From: Arcanobacterium bovis
GTDB taxonomy: Bacteria > Actinomycetota > Actinomycetes > Actinomycetales > Actinomycetaceae
Direction of reading: 5' to 3'
DNA: 64,000 bases
NCBI RefSeq assembly: GCF_004331995.1
Contig: NZ_SJDT01000001.1
Location: 62,001-126,000, forward strand
This document shows, one piece after another, positions 1-9,221 of the stretch (the first letter of the stretch is position 1; each line of letters opens with the position of its first letter). Position numbers and translations under genes: made by a program. The notes below the pieces were generated by a model. The model made no database searches, was not told the DNA's origin, and worked only from the letters and a program-made list of their open reading frames with translations.

Positions 1-1393
1 GATTGAATAACAGCGCCACCAACAACGCCGAAATAAGTGTTGCCAAACCTCCCTTGCGCGTATGTAAACGCAGATTAGCTTGGGCTTGACGCGTGAGTGG
101 GTCTGGGAGAGCAAACAGCTTCACAGCTTCCGAACGCGATTTCTTCGTTTCACGTTTCACCGCTCGAATCGTTGCACCGGTAGCTTCAAGCTCTTCTATG
201 CCGGCAGCATTCCCACCCGCAAGCCGTAGGTTGTTCCTGCCATTTCGTATGCTCGCAAGAGCGGCAAGGATGTTCCAGCCGGCTTTGAGTTCACCGCGTG
301 CGCGAGTGAAATCACGGAATGCGAGTCTGATCAATGCGCGTGGTATTGCCGCACACACATACCCTAACCAGGCAAAACATGCCTGCCACAACGGCATCGT
401 GAGCAGACTATTGTAAATCTGGGCGCGGCGTCGGGCAGCAAAACTCTGATCGACACCATCAAGAGATGTACTGTTTGCCGAGGTGTTTTCGTACGAGAGC
501 CGTGCATGGCGAATCTGCGCGGCTGGCGCCACGATCACACGATAACCAGCAGCACGGATACGGCGTGAAAATTCCAAACCGTCGCCAAATGGCCCTAAGA
601 ATGGATCGAAACCACCGAGTTCATGGTAGACGTCGGCTCGCACGAGCATACCCGCGGTACCGATTCCGAGCACATCTTCGCGCGAATCATACTGCCCCTG
701 ATCTCGCTCGTCATAGTCGATTTCTGGAACTCGGCGGGCACTACGAGTGGCATTGATACCCACTTCAAGCAAGCGGCGGGTTCCCTCAAAATCCGAATCC
801 CAAGAGATTTGCTTTGGCCCAATGGCACCGATGCGCGTTGAGGTTTCGCCTTTGCGGAGCAGGACGTCAAGCGCATCCGGGTGTGCCGCACTGTCGGCGT
901 GCAAAAACCAGTACCAGTTTCTGCTGCTTGCGGCGGTTGCCGCGGCACCGGAATCCAAGGCGTGCGTTACCGTAGCCTCCGCAGCGTTCGCGCCGTCCAC
1001 AGTGCTCGCAGCGTTCGCTATAGCCAGCGTATCTGCATTATCCAGCGTGTCCGTGGTATCGCGGGTATCTCGCGCCGCCGCGCCTGCCGTAACGTCGTCT
1101 GACTTAATAGCGTCAAGAACACGGCTTATGCACTGACCAAAATTTTCCGCGCCTGACGTATCAACATAGCTCAGCCGCTCACGCGGAAAAGCTGTTGATT
1201 GTATCGCGCTATCGAGAACGTTTTTCGGAGCCTCACCACCCGAACGCGCTACATAGACATGCTGAGGAGCCCACGACTGCGCGCGCACTGCTTGCAGGGT
1301 TTGAGACAAATATTCATCGTCTTGCCCATGAGAAACAATAATGGCAAGAACATTTTCGCGCAGGATCAGGTGTTCAGCACTTGCTGCGGCCAC
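1..1393 (-). CDS. Large glycosyltransferase family 2 membrane protein (3' part off the left edge)
   Basis: My own translation of the minus strand is open from a GTG at 1393 to the window edge, about 464 codons, with no stop. The N-terminus (VLAIIVSHGQDEYLSQTLQA) is a typical GT-A start. A low-complexity Ala/Thr/Asp stretch follows (about 930-1095), then FLHADS, the likely metal/nucleotide-sugar motif, and later GGFDPFLGPFGDGLEFSRR, which is the acceptor-side region of GT2 enzymes. The last visible codons (LATLISALLVALLF) begin a membrane segment, so a polytopic C-terminus is expected outside the window. It starts 5 bases after the whiB stop and is probably cotranscribed with it. A role in cell-wall or surface glycan assembly is inferred. 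The acceptor is unknown. Confidence 0.85.
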   Translation of the reverse strand, partial: MAAASAEHLILRENVLAIIVSHGQDDEYLSQTLQAVRAQSWAPQHVYVARSGGEAPKNVLDSAIQSTAFPRERLSYVDTSGAENFGQCISRVLDAIKSDDVTAGAAARDTRDTTDTLDNADTLAIANAASTVDGANAAEATVTHALDSGAAATAASSRNWYWFLHADSAAHPDALDVLLRKGETSTRIGAIGPKQISWDSDFEGTRRLLEVGINATRSARRVPEIDYDERDQGQYDSREDVLGIGTAGMLVRADVYHELGGFDPFLGPFGDGLEFSRRIRAAGYRVIVAPAAQIRHARLSYENTSANSTSLDGVDQSFAARRRAQIYNSLLTMPLWQACFAWLGYVCAAIPRALIRLAFRDFTRARGELKAGWNILAALASIRNGRNNLRLAGGNAAGIEELEATGATIRAVKRETKKSRSEAVKLFALPDPLTRQAQANLRLHTRKGGLATLISALLVALLFN

Positions 1394-1398
1394 GAAAA

Positions 1399-1764
1399 CT
1401 ATCGACTTCCGCCTTGAGCGATCTTGCGCTCGCGCGACATCCGCTTGCGATCATTATCTGAGGTACCGCCCCAGATCCCGTGCCGAATATCATTGGTGAC
1501 GGCGTAATCAAGGCATTCAGCGCGAACTGAACAGCCGCTACACACCGACGTTGCTGGCGCAGTAGATCCGCCCTTTTCTGGATAGAAAATATCGGGATCA
1601 GTTTGGGCGCACAGCGCATCTTCCATCCAAGAAAGATCTGGCAGACCGCTACTCGTACCATAGCCAAGGTTGAAAATCCCTTGCATGAGGCTCTGAGCTA
1701 CTTGTGCGTCAAGACCCGCCGAGTCGGCCGTGCGTTTACGGCTGTCGGAAGCATCGTGCAACAT
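1399..1764 (-). CDS. whiB2: WhiB-family Fe-S transcriptional regulator (WhiB2-like)
   Basis: 121 aa. The Wbl signature is complete: a first Cys in DALCAQTDP, then CSGC, then a fourth Cys in RAECLDYA, giving C-Xn-CxxC-X5-C for a [4Fe-4S] cluster. It is followed by the GIWGG turn and a basic C-terminus (DRKRMSRERK) for DNA contact. The ATG at 1764 is preceded by AAGGGG at good spacing. WhiB2 proteins control septation in mycobacteria, and their neighbourhood there (TIGR03089, rmlA-type, wbbL and LCP genes) resembles this one, so the WhiB2 subgroup is inferred partly from context. The downstream glycosyltransferase begins 5 bases later. Confidence 0.88.
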   Translation of the reverse strand: MLHDASDSRKRTADSAGLDAQVAQSLMQGIFNLGYGTSSGLPDLSWMEDALCAQTDPDIFYPEKGGSTAPATSVCSGCSVRAECLDYAVTNDIRHGIWGGTSDNDRKRMSRERKIAQGGSR

Positions 1765-1800
1765 AGATTCGCCCCTTCTGAGATTTCTTTTACTATGTAA

Positions 1801-1830
1801 ATTACACGCGTGTTATACACCAAAAGTCAA
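1801..1830 (-). promoter_or_regulatory. Candidate sigma-70-type promoter of whiB
   Basis: On the minus strand TTGACT (1830-1825) is followed after 18 bases by TGTAAT (1806-1801). Each hexamer matches the consensus at 5 of 6 positions. The transcript would start roughly 30 bases before the whiB ATG. This is a pattern match only. Confidence 0.5.
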
Positions 1831-1942
1831 GACGATAAGGCAAACTGCACTATTTCATTTTTGGCTTGAAATCTGCTATCCAGTTTGTGCTAGTGAATGA
1901 CATCTGCCGTTTCAACGCAAAACGCTGGTTTAACGCCCGTTC

Positions 1943-2764
1943 ATGAGTGTTGTCCGCTCTCACGCACCACATTCATCGTCGATTTATGGAAATATGGAAG
2001 GCATGCATACTCCGCTTGAGCTATATCGCACACTCGTTACGTCTGGCACTACGCCTGCCCTTATTTGGTACGGCGAAATTTCGCGCATTGAGCTCTCTGG
2101 AAAGGTGTGCGCTAATCACATTGCCAAGATTGCCAATTTCCTCTCCGAAGAGTGTGAGGTTGTTCCCACCACGCCAGTTCTGCTCGATCTGCCCGCGCAT
2201 TGGAAGACGGTCTTATGGTCGGTTTCAGCGCTTGTTTGTGGTGCTCACGTGAGATTTATTGGCAATTTTTCCGACGACGAACGACGCCGTACCTTACGCG
2301 AAACTGGCCGCGATGCCGTCGTCGTTACCTCCGATCCGCACCGCGTAGCGCAAGATTACGACGGCGATTTCCTCATCGCACTCAACCTGTCCGATTTGGC
2401 GCTGAGCTGGGACGGAGCGGATCTTCCAACACAGGTTTACGATGGCGCCGCCGAAGTTCTCGGATATGCCGATGCTCTGCTCGTGGACGCAGATTCGGGC
2501 GAATCGAATTTCCGTGAACTGATGTGCGAATCGGAATGCTCGCCCGATGCGCACGAAAACAGCCAACATCTGATGGAGAATATTCTCACCTCTCCCAATG
2601 AGTCCGCCAAGGCCGCTTTGATCAGTGATCCTGCCGCTCAGCACGCCCTTTATGCAAGTTATCTCAGCTGGGAGCAGCAAGGTACCTTGGTGGTGGTTGC
2701 GCGTCAAGGTGCCGATTTGGCGACGATTGCGCGCGAAGAAAAGGCACAAATTCTCAATTTTTGA
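1943..2764 (+). CDS. TIGR03089 family protein (actinobacterial, acyl-CoA-synthetase-like N-terminal fold)
   Basis: Up to 273 aa. The sequence resembles the N-terminal part of AMP-forming ligases (PALIWYG..., [30 protein letters not shown]) but lacks the P-loop TSGSTG and the C-terminal lysine domain, so adenylation activity is unlikely. This matches TIGR03089, an actinobacteria-restricted family of unknown function found beside LCP and rhamnose genes. The first ATG (1943) adds about 17-20 poorly conserved residues, so ATG 1994 or 2003 may be the true start. It sits 46 bases before rmlA on the same strand and is probably cotranscribed. Confidence 0.8.
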   Translation: MSVVRSHAPHSSSIYGNMEGMHTPLELYRTLVTSGTTPALIWYGEISRIELSGKVCANHIAKIANFLSEECEVVPTTPVLLDLPAHWKTVLWSVSALVCGAHVRFIGNFSDDERRRTLRETGRDAVVVTSDPHRVAQDYDGDFLIALNLSDLALSWDGADLPTQVYDGAAEVLGYADALLVDADSGESNFRELMCESECSPDAHENSQHLMENILTSPNESAKAALISDPAAQHALYASYLSWEQQGTLVVVARQGADLATIAREEKAQILNF

Positions 2765-2810
2765 GCAAATACGCTCGCAATACCGCGCATTGTCCGGTAC
2801 AAATAAATAT

Positions 2811-3680
2811 ATGCGAGGAATTATTTTGGCCGGCGGGTCCGGCACACGTTTACATCCAATCACTCTTGGCACGTCCAAGCAGCTCGTTCCTGTGTACGAC
2901 AAGCCAATGATCTACTACCCCATGACCACCCTCATGCTCGCCGGTATCCAAGATATTCTTGTGATCACCACGCCGCATGACATGGATCAGTTCCAGCGTC
3001 TGTTGGGCAACGGATCCCAGCTGGGCGTAAATCTTTCCTACACCGTGCAGGAGGAGCCAAACGGGCTCGCTCAAGCTTTCGTGCTTGGTGCCTCGCACAT
3101 TGGGAATGAGCCAGCCGCACTGGTATTGGGCGATAACATTTTCTATGGTCACGGTATGGGCACGAAGTTGCGCCGCCATGTTAATCCCGACGGCGGTGCG
3201 GTATTCGCGTACCACGTGAACGATCCAGAGCGCTACGGCGTGGTGGAGTTTGATGAGAACTTCCGCGCGCTGTCCATCGAAGAGAAGCCGGCAAAGCCAA
3301 AGTCGAATTACGCTGTTCCTGGTTTGTATTTCTACGATAACGACGTTGTTGATATCGCCAAGAATCTCAAGCCTTCGGCTCGTGGCGAGTACGAGATTAC
3401 CGATGTTAATAAGGTATATCTCGAGGCTGGAAAGCTGGCAGTGGAAGTGCTTCCACGTGGAACCGCTTGGCTCGACACTGGCACATTTGATTCGCTGGCA
3501 GACGCCACATCCTTTGTACGCACTGTTGAGGCGCGTCAAGGTCTTAAGATTGGCTGCCCAGAGGAAGTTGCATGGCGCATGGGCTTCTTGAATGACGAAG
3601 AACTTGCTGAGCGCGCCGAGCCATTGCGCAAATCGGGCTATGGCGAGTACCTCATGCAGATTCTGAGCCAAGGGAAGTAA
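2811..3680 (+). CDS. rmlA: Glucose-1-phosphate thymidylyltransferase
   Basis: 289 aa from ATG 2811; the frame stays open further upstream, but that part is not RmlA-like. It catalyses dTTP + glucose-1-P to dTDP-glucose, the first step to dTDP-L-rhamnose. The N-terminal nucleotide-binding loop GGSGTRLHP, then [28 protein letters not shown] and TGTFDSL are diagnostic. Length is typical of the family. It follows the TIGR03089 gene and is closed by a strong hairpin at 3734-3769. Its pathway partner rmlB lies 17.5 kb away at 21207. rmlC and rmlD are not in the window. Confidence 0.97.
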   Translation: MRGIILAGGSGTRLHPITLGTSKQLVPVYDKPMIYYPMTTLMLAGIQDILVITTPHDMDQFQRLLGNGSQLGVNLSYTVQEEPNGLAQAFVLGASHIGNEPAALVLGDNIFYGHGMGTKLRRHVNPDGGAVFAYHVNDPERYGVVEFDENFRALSIEEKPAKPKSNYAVPGLYFYDNDVVDIAKNLKPSARGEYEITDVNKVYLEAGKLAVEVLPRGTAWLDTGTFDSLADATSFVRTVEARQGLKIGCPEEVAWRMGFLNDEELAERAEPLRKSGYGEYLMQILSQGK

Positions 3681-3733
3681 AACCGGCTCAGTGTCTGAAG
3701 CCAATAAACAATAATACAAGCGCTAAACCAAAC

Positions 3734-3769
3734 GGGTGGTGGGTAATTCCGGAGAATTACCCACCACCC
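3734..3769. terminator. Long perfect hairpin between convergent genes
   Basis: GGGTGGTGGGTAATTC (3734-3749) pairs with its exact complement at 3754-3769 around a 4-base loop CGGA. It lies between the convergent rmlA (+) and the GT-C-like gene (-), so it probably ends both transcripts. There is no strong T-tract on either side. Confidence 0.7.
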
Positions 3770-3832
3770 AATGTCTTCCACAGGGATTCTGCAACAACAC
3801 ACATTAAAAGTGTGGCATCTTAAATATGAGTG

Positions 3833-5074
3833 CTACCGTAGCTTTTGCGGAGCAACGTTACTTCCAATCGCCTCGCCTCGCTTTGGGTCCATTTCGCCGT
3901 GCGACGTGGCATTTTTCGAAAAAAGACAATAAGAATACCATGCATAGGCACCTACATTGACAACGCCGAGGACGATGAGTGGAACGTCTCCTCCGCCAAA
4001 TAAAGCCAGACCGTACAAAAACATGTCAAGAACTGCAACAATAACCGCGTAAGGAATCAGCTTGTTATCAATGAACGAACCAGCAACAAGCAAAATTAAC
4101 AACACATACGCGTATCGATCGTGCATTGCTGGTAAGAACATGACGCAAGTCCAAATGCCCCACGCACCCACTTTGGTTATGTTCACTCCACGCGACATAT
4201 CGATTTTCTGCGCATGAACCAGATACATGCCAACGAAGAGCACAACGGCTGCCAATATCACTGCCGTATGTTTCAAAGCAAAATATGGAACATCGCCGTA
4301 TTTGGAAACCACGGACCAAAAACTCGGATAGTTGAGGTACATGGACTTCCATATATCAGTTTGATCGAAATATAGTTTAAACGGCGTGAGCAAGTCTCTT
4401 CCCGCCATGATTGCAGGCAGACAAGGAACGTAGAAACCGATTAGCGCCCAGATACTGTGGAAAATACTAATGCGCTTCGTCGTCATATAAAGGATAACGA
4501 ACAACGGCAAGATGAATACAGTTTGTAGTTTGAACGCAAAGGCTAGCCCTAAAAAGAAGGATGCCCAACGCGGTCTATCTTGAATCAAGAAAGACACAGA
4601 GAATAGGACGAAACTCGTATAAATTGCATCCGATTGGCCCCAAAACGCAGAATTAAGCCACACACTCGGCACCCATAAGACGACCAAGAATACACACCAG
4701 TATGTCATCTTCGGCAGATTAGGATTGTGCGTTTTAACCAACTCATACCCTGCAAAAGCCAGAATAAAATCGAAAATTAGGGCAGGAATTTTGATAAGAG
4801 TAAGCGGCTGTGCCCATGCACTTAGGTATGTTAAGCCGGACATAATCGTTTGGTACGGCAGGTTATAGTCTCCTACTTGGTGGTCCAGATAGAAGAAACC
4901 TCCTCCGGCCCTAATTTCCTCGAACCACGGAACGATGAAACCAGTTGTGTCACCGGATGGATTTTTCAATCCGAGAATTCGGATCAGCACCGCCCCTGCA
5001 ATCACACCAATAATCAACAGGACATGCAGATGTTCTGTAATTAATTTCAGTGCCTTTTGTTCAAATTTTGTCAT
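3833..5074 (-). CDS. Polytopic GT-C-type glycosyltransferase (Gpi18/DUF2029-like)
   Basis: 413 aa with about ten hydrophobic segments starting near residue 17. The sequence NSAFWGQSDAIYTSFVLFSV followed by LGLAFAFKLQ is characteristic of GT-C mannosyltransferase-like proteins (COG5542/Gpi18 type). MHDRYAYVLL near the C-terminus matches the family's H-[DE]-RY region. Such enzymes use polyprenyl-phosphate sugars on the outer membrane face, which fits the neighbouring GtrB/GtrA genes. Start codon ATG 5074. It is divergent from the gtrB operon across an AT-rich spacer. The sugar and acceptor cannot be read from sequence. Confidence 0.75.
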   Translation of the reverse strand: MTKFEQKALKLITEHLHVLLIIGVIAGAVLIRILGLKNPSGDTTGFIVPWFEEIRAGGGFFYLDHQVGDYNLPYQTIMSGLTYLSAWAQPLTLIKIPALIFDFILAFAGYELVKTHNPNLPKMTYWCVFLVVLWVPSVWLNSAFWGQSDAIYTSFVLFSVSFLIQDRPRWASFFLGLAFAFKLQTVFILPLFVILYMTTKRISIFHSIWALIGFYVPCLPAIMAGRDLLTPFKLYFDQTDIWKSMYLNYPSFWSVVSKYGDVPYFALKHTAVILAAVVLFVGMYLVHAQKIDMSRGVNITKVGAWGIWTCVMFLPAMHDRYAYVLLILLVAGSFIDNKLIPYAVIVAVLDMFLYGLALFGGGDVPLIVLGVVNVGAYAWYSYCLFSKNATSHGEMDPKRGEAIGSNVAPQKLR

Positions 5075-5305
5075 TAACGCTTCCCTAATGCTAAAGGCTA
5101 TAATAATCAGCCAAGTAGCAGCCTTGCAGAAATCAGTGGGCTTAAACTGTAACTGAATTATAATATAAACACATATTTACTGTAACAAAATATGGCGACA
5201 CCCTTATCGAAGTGAGATTTATTCACATTTCACAGGCGAAAGCCTCAAATCTCAAGACGAGCTGATACGATATTCCATGTTACAAAAGATGAATTGGAGT
5301 TCTGG
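5075..5305. other. AT-rich divergent intergenic region
   Basis: 231 bases separate the GT-C gene (-) from gtrB (+). The symmetrical ATTATAAT at 5157-5164 supplies a TATAAT hexamer on both strands, a plausible shared or divergent -10. No convincing -35 was found. No ORF with a ribosome site is present. Confidence 0.35.
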
Positions 5306-6349
5306 ATGACGAATTGCACTCACGCCGTCTCGGTTGTCATTCCTGTATATCAGGGTGCGCAGACACTTCCCCATTTGTTTGCCGAACTGGACACTTTAAT
5401 CGAAGCCAACACCTCTCCAAATGGGAATATATGGCGGGTACGCGAAGTTGTTTGCGTGTACGATCACGGGTATGACCAAACCCCACAAGTTCTGCGTGAA
5501 CTTGCTGAGGCACGACCATGGCTCAAATTAGTCTGGCTAAGTCGCAATTTCGGTCAGCACCCTGCAACACTCGCCGGAATCTCAGCCTCTGGAGGCGATT
5601 GGGTTGTCACTATTGACGAAGACGGTCAACAGGATCCTCGCGATATTGGAATTCTTCTAGACACAGCCTTAGAAGAACACGCCACCCTCGTCTATGCCCG
5701 TCCGCTGAACAATCCTCCGCACGGGTTCCTGAGAAATCTGACTTCCAGAACTGCGAAGAAAATTGTCAACGTCTTGATGGGCTCAAAGAACTCAACAAAC
5801 TACAATAGTTTCCGACTTATCCTTGGGGAAGTTGCCCGCTCTGCTTCTGCATATGCAGGAAGCGGAGTCTATCTCGATGTCGCATTAGGATGGGTTGCTA
5901 AGGTGACGACCGCTGGGATTCATTTGCGTGAAGAAGGTAGCAACCGCCAATCCGGATATTCTTACCGTAATCTCATCGCACATTTCTGGCGCATGGTGAT
6001 GTCGAGCGGGACAGGATTCCTTCGGATCGTCAGTTTCCTTGGCGCTTTCACGGCTTTCGTGGGTATTCTTTTAGCGATTATCGTCTTTATTAATAAACTC
6101 GTTAACCCAGATGTCCAGATTGGCTGGTCGTCAACGATCATAGTTATCCTTTCCACATCTGGTCTTATTATGCTCTCACTCGGAGTAATAGCTGAATATG
6201 TAGGCGTTGCCGTCAACATGGCGATGGGGCGTCCTCTGTACTTGGTAACATCAGATCCACACAATGGACCTCTCGGGCGCGGAAAACAAGATAACGGCGA
6301 TGAAGAGTCCTCCAATACTTCTATTCATCCGTCATCCGACATCCAATAG
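5306..6349 (+). CDS. GtrB-type polyprenyl-phosphate glycosyltransferase (GT2, DPM1/ArnC-like)
   Basis: About 347 aa. ATG 5306 is chosen over the upstream TTG at 5294 because GGAG at 5296-5299 is six bases before it. The cytoplasmic GT-A domain shows VVIPVYQGAQTL, then VVCVYDHG, LVWLSRNFGQHPA, and DEDGQQDPRD (metal site). Two C-terminal membrane helices (around residues 235-260 and 275-300) are typical of GtrB/ArnC/GacI enzymes. These make undecaprenyl-phosphate-linked hexose or HexNAc from a nucleotide sugar. It leads an operon with an SDR, a GT-C-like protein, GtrA and a GT2, and the next ATG is only six bases away. Confidence 0.88.
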   Translation: MTNCTHAVSVVIPVYQGAQTLPHLFAELDTLIEANTSPNGNIWRVREVVCVYDHGYDQTPQVLRELAEARPWLKLVWLSRNFGQHPATLAGISASGGDWVVTIDEDGQQDPRDIGILLDTALEEHATLVYARPLNNPPHGFLRNLTSRTAKKIVNVLMGSKNSTNYNSFRLILGEVARSASAYAGSGVYLDVALGWVAKVTTAGIHLREEGSNRQSGYSYRNLIAHFWRMVMSSGTGFLRIVSFLGAFTAFVGILLAIIVFINKLVNPDVQIGWSSTIIVILSTSGLIMLSLGVIAEYVGVAVNMAMGRPLYLVTSDPHNGPLGRGKQDNGDEESSNTSIHPSSDIQ

Positions 6350-6355
6350 GTAAAC

Positions 6356-7336
6356 ATGGGTAAAGAGTCCTGGACGTTAGTTGTAGGCGCAGGCGGGCTT
6401 TTGGGAAGAGCTCTCGTCAAGTCCTTACGACATGAGAATACAAAATTGGTCATCGCTAAGAATCTTCCTTGGCACGACTCAGATTTGGTTCTGCGGAGAC
6501 TCGCTGACACGCTCTCCGAGATTTTTCCAGATGACGACAAACGTGATGATCGTAGCCGTACCGAATGGACTATCATGTGGTGCGCGGGAGCAGGCACGAC
6601 CGGAACCACCGCAGAGGCTCTCAACAAAGAAACCACACTCTTTCACGATTTTGTCGAGCTACTACGCCAGCAGTATCCAGAACGTTTGAAAGATCTAACA
6701 TTCTTCTATGCTTCATCCGCCGGTGGAGTGTATGCAGGCGCAGGCAATCCTCCTTTTACTGAGCACACCCAGCCTGTTCCCCTTGCTCCCTATGGTTTCG
6801 CGAAGTTAAAGTGTGAAAACGCCGTCGCTTCCCTAACAGAATACAGAGCAACCATTGCAATTGGACGCATAGCTAACCTCTACGGTCCCGGCCAAAACAT
6901 CTCTAAACCACAAGGGCTGGTGTCGCAGCTTTGCCTTGCGTACCATCAGGGAACGTTCAACAAGATTTTCGTGTCCCTCGATACATTACGCGATTATATT
7001 TTTACAGACGACGCCGCAAAGCTCATTCTTCGCCTTATTGAAACTGCACAACGCGAAGCTCGTGGCAAAAGCACCGTAAAGATAATCTGTTCGGGACACT
7101 CCCTTTCTATTGCCGAACTCATCGGAACAGCAAAAGCTATATTCAAACGGAAATTGCCCTACCTCCAAGTGGTAACCAATCAAACGTCCTTTCAAGCACG
7201 AGATTTAAGATTGTGCTCTGTTGTTTATCCAGAAATCGACCGAATCGCACTCATGCCTTTCGCGGCAGGCTTTGCTTTGACAAATGCCGACATTGGAAGT
7301 CGTTTCAGAATTCTTGGTTCTAGTAACATACAATAG
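6356..7336 (+). CDS. NAD-dependent epimerase/dehydratase (extended SDR)
   Basis: 326 aa. The N-terminal Rossmann loop is GAGGLLGRAL. The catalytic site appears as SSAGGVYAG with the YxxxK motif in APYGFAKLKC. GRIANLYGPGQN and DTLRDYIFTDDAA are typical of sugar-nucleotide epimerases. It probably edits the nucleotide sugar used by the adjacent GtrB, but whether it epimerises or dehydrates is not decidable here. It is six bases after gtrB and 48 before the next gene. Confidence 0.8.
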   Translation: MGKESWTLVVGAGGLLGRALVKSLRHENTKLVIAKNLPWHDSDLVLRRLADTLSEIFPDDDKRDDRSRTEWTIMWCAGAGTTGTTAEALNKETTLFHDFVELLRQQYPERLKDLTFFYASSAGGVYAGAGNPPFTEHTQPVPLAPYGFAKLKCENAVASLTEYRATIAIGRIANLYGPGQNISKPQGLVSQLCLAYHQGTFNKIFVSLDTLRDYIFTDDAAKLILRLIETAQREARGKSTVKIICSGHSLSIAELIGTAKAIFKRKLPYLQVVTNQTSFQARDLRLCSVVYPEIDRIALMPFAAGFALTNADIGSRFRILGSSNIQ

Positions 7337-7384
7337 GTAACTCATGCTACAAGTACAGGTCATTCTAGGAAACATGGAGAAATT

Positions 7385-8800
7385 ATGAAGTATCTAAAAG
7401 CTGAAGGACCCACACGTTTTCAGTGGTCCTTGCCCATGGCGTCAATGCTCGTCGGCTTCTTTTTTTTCCTGCGTGATCCATCAGATCTCATTGCAACGGT
7501 ACAACATTCGATGCTATTGATACACTGCATATTCACCGGAAGTATCAATGATTTCTACCAGATGAGCGTCGATTCGACGATTATGTCTGCAATGTACAGC
7601 ATCTTTTTTTATGGCTTAATTTCGTTACTCTTGCTGCCTCTTGCACTTATTATCCATATTTTTTCTGGCTTCGATTACACAAGCCCTATGCAGATTGAAA
7701 TATCTTTGCGCTACACACAAATCTGGTTAATGATCCTTATCATTGCTACAGCGTACTTGGTATTCAAATTGAGCAAAACTTTAGGATACAGCGATGGTCT
7801 CGCACGATGGGCCGCGTATGCATATCTCGCTTCACCGCTAACTCTCTTTGCAGATGCGATTTTTTGGCAATACGACGTCATTACTTTGGTTTTCTTCCTA
7901 ATCGCTCTCAATTTTTATGCGAAACGCAAACTGACTGTCTTTTCTTTGATAATGTCCGTTGCGATCGTATGCAAAATGTTTGCCCTTTTCGCATTCGTTC
8001 CTTTAATTTTGTTAGTCGAGAAACGCTTTATTCATGTAGCGAAGCATCTCTTAATTGGATTGTCCTTTACTGCCATAACCGAGTTAGCCGCGCGTAATAT
8101 GCCTGGCTACGGTGTAGCTCGCCAACTTCGTTCGAATCTCCTTATGAAATTAACGGACAATGGTATAACCTATAATTTCGGCTTGGTGTCTCTTTCTATT
8201 GTTGCTCTCGCCTGCGTCGCGATTTATGCCTATGTCGTCGTGCCCAAAGACGAATTCGATTTCCGTTTCAAAGCGGTTTACATTTCCTTTTTCAGCATTG
8301 CAGCACCATTTGCCTTATTCTTCGCAAATACCTATTGGTGGATTCTCGCAGCTCCGTTTATGGCTATTCTCATTGCCGGACACCCGAAGATGAATGAGCT
8401 CTTAATTCTTTCGACCGGTTTTTTCGTCTTCCTCATCATTACGTCAGTGCTGACTTTCAAATTCTACATGGATCAAAATATGGTGAATGGAGGAATATTT
8501 GCGAAAACATTTAACCTCCGCTATTCAGGCACACCTTCGTTCTTCTCGCTAGCAGATAAATTTGGAATTGCGCAACCCAATATGTTTTATGCCTTCGCGC
8601 TAGCGTTCCTTTTAGCTATCTTCGTCCTTATTTATCACAATAAAGATCACCAATTATCTGGCACTGCATTGAATTACAAAGCTGTTGAATCTGGTCGCTT
8701 ACCAGTCAAGGTTAGCTCACTTTATATTTATAATGCAGGCCTGTATGCTTTTGTCCTTCCATCACTGTTATTGTTCGCACGCGAGCTTTTATTCAAATAG
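7385..8800 (+). CDS. Polytopic membrane protein, probable GT-C glycosyltransferase
   Basis: 471 aa with roughly eleven to twelve hydrophobic helices. DAIFWQYDVITLVFFLIALN with a following CKMFALFAFVPL segment resembles the FWGQ(Y/S)D and K-rich regions of GT-C mannosyltransferases, including the protein at 3833-5074. Family assignment is weak. GGAG lies five bases before the ATG. The gene looks markedly AT-richer than its neighbours. Placed between GtrB and GtrA, it is the obvious candidate for the extracytoplasmic transferase of a three-component glycosylation system. Confidence 0.6.
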   Translation: MKYLKAEGPTRFQWSLPMASMLVGFFFFLRDPSDLIATVQHSMLLIHCIFTGSINDFYQMSVDSTIMSAMYSIFFYGLISLLLLPLALIIHIFSGFDYTSPMQIEISLRYTQIWLMILIIATAYLVFKLSKTLGYSDGLARWAAYAYLASPLTLFADAIFWQYDVITLVFFLIALNFYAKRKLTVFSLIMSVAIVCKMFALFAFVPLILLVEKRFIHVAKHLLIGLSFTAITELAARNMPGYGVARQLRSNLLMKLTDNGITYNFGLVSLSIVALACVAIYAYVVVPKDEFDFRFKAVYISFFSIAAPFALFFANTYWWILAAPFMAILIAGHPKMNELLILSTGFFVFLIITSVLTFKFYMDQNMVNGGIFAKTFNLRYSGTPSFFSLADKFGIAQPNMFYAFALAFLLAIFVLIYHNKDHQLSGTALNYKAVESGRLPVKVSSLYIYNAGLYAFVLPSLLLFARELLFK

Positions 8801-8809
8801 GAGCGCACC

Positions 8810-9214
8810 TTGGAACGTAAGAGTGTTTCCTTGATCAGCCAAATTCTAAAGTTTGGCGTGGTTGGAGTTATTTCGACAGCCGTCGACTACGGTGGTTTCC
8901 TTTGTCTAACCTATTTACTAGGTATTAACTACCTAATTGCGAGCACCATATCTTACACTGCAGGAATCTTGGTTAACTACTGGTTGGGAATGAAATACGT
9001 TTTTGAGTCCGATGCGAATCGCTCAAAAATCTCTGAATTTTCTCTATACACTGTTCTAACCCTTATCGGCATGGGGTTGAATCAGCTATTCCTGTATCTG
9101 CTAGTTGACTGGGCATTGATCAAACCGGGCTTCGCCAAACTCATCGCCACCGTGCTCGTCATGATTTACAATTTTGGATCACGCAAGGCACTAATTGAGC
9201 CAAAAAACAGGTAG
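8810..9214 (+). CDS. GtrA-family polyprenyl-phosphate sugar flippase
   Basis: 134 aa from TTG 8810, with AGGAG at 8799-8803 six bases before it. Four predicted membrane helices and the opening ILKFGVVGVISTAVDYGGFL, then GILVNYWLGMKYVF, are diagnostic of the GtrA/DPMS family. Such proteins are thought to help move Und-P-sugar across the membrane after GtrB makes it. It is nine bases after the GT-C-like gene and seven before the next start. Confidence 0.88.
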   Translation: MERKSVSLISQILKFGVVGVISTAVDYGGFLCLTYLLGINYLIASTISYTAGILVNYWLGMKYVFESDANRSKISEFSLYTVLTLIGMGLNQLFLYLLVDWALIKPGFAKLIATVLVMIYNFGSRKALIEPKNR

Positions 9215-9221
9215 GAAGCAA

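Noticed and set aside
93-1136. Several plus-strand open frames at the left edge
   Set aside because: The minus strand here translates into a continuous glycosyltransferase with recognisable motifs; the plus-strand frames have no family features.
2294-2902. 202-codon minus-strand frame opposite TIGR03089 and rmlA
   Set aside because: It is antisense to two clear genes and its translation is not protein-like.
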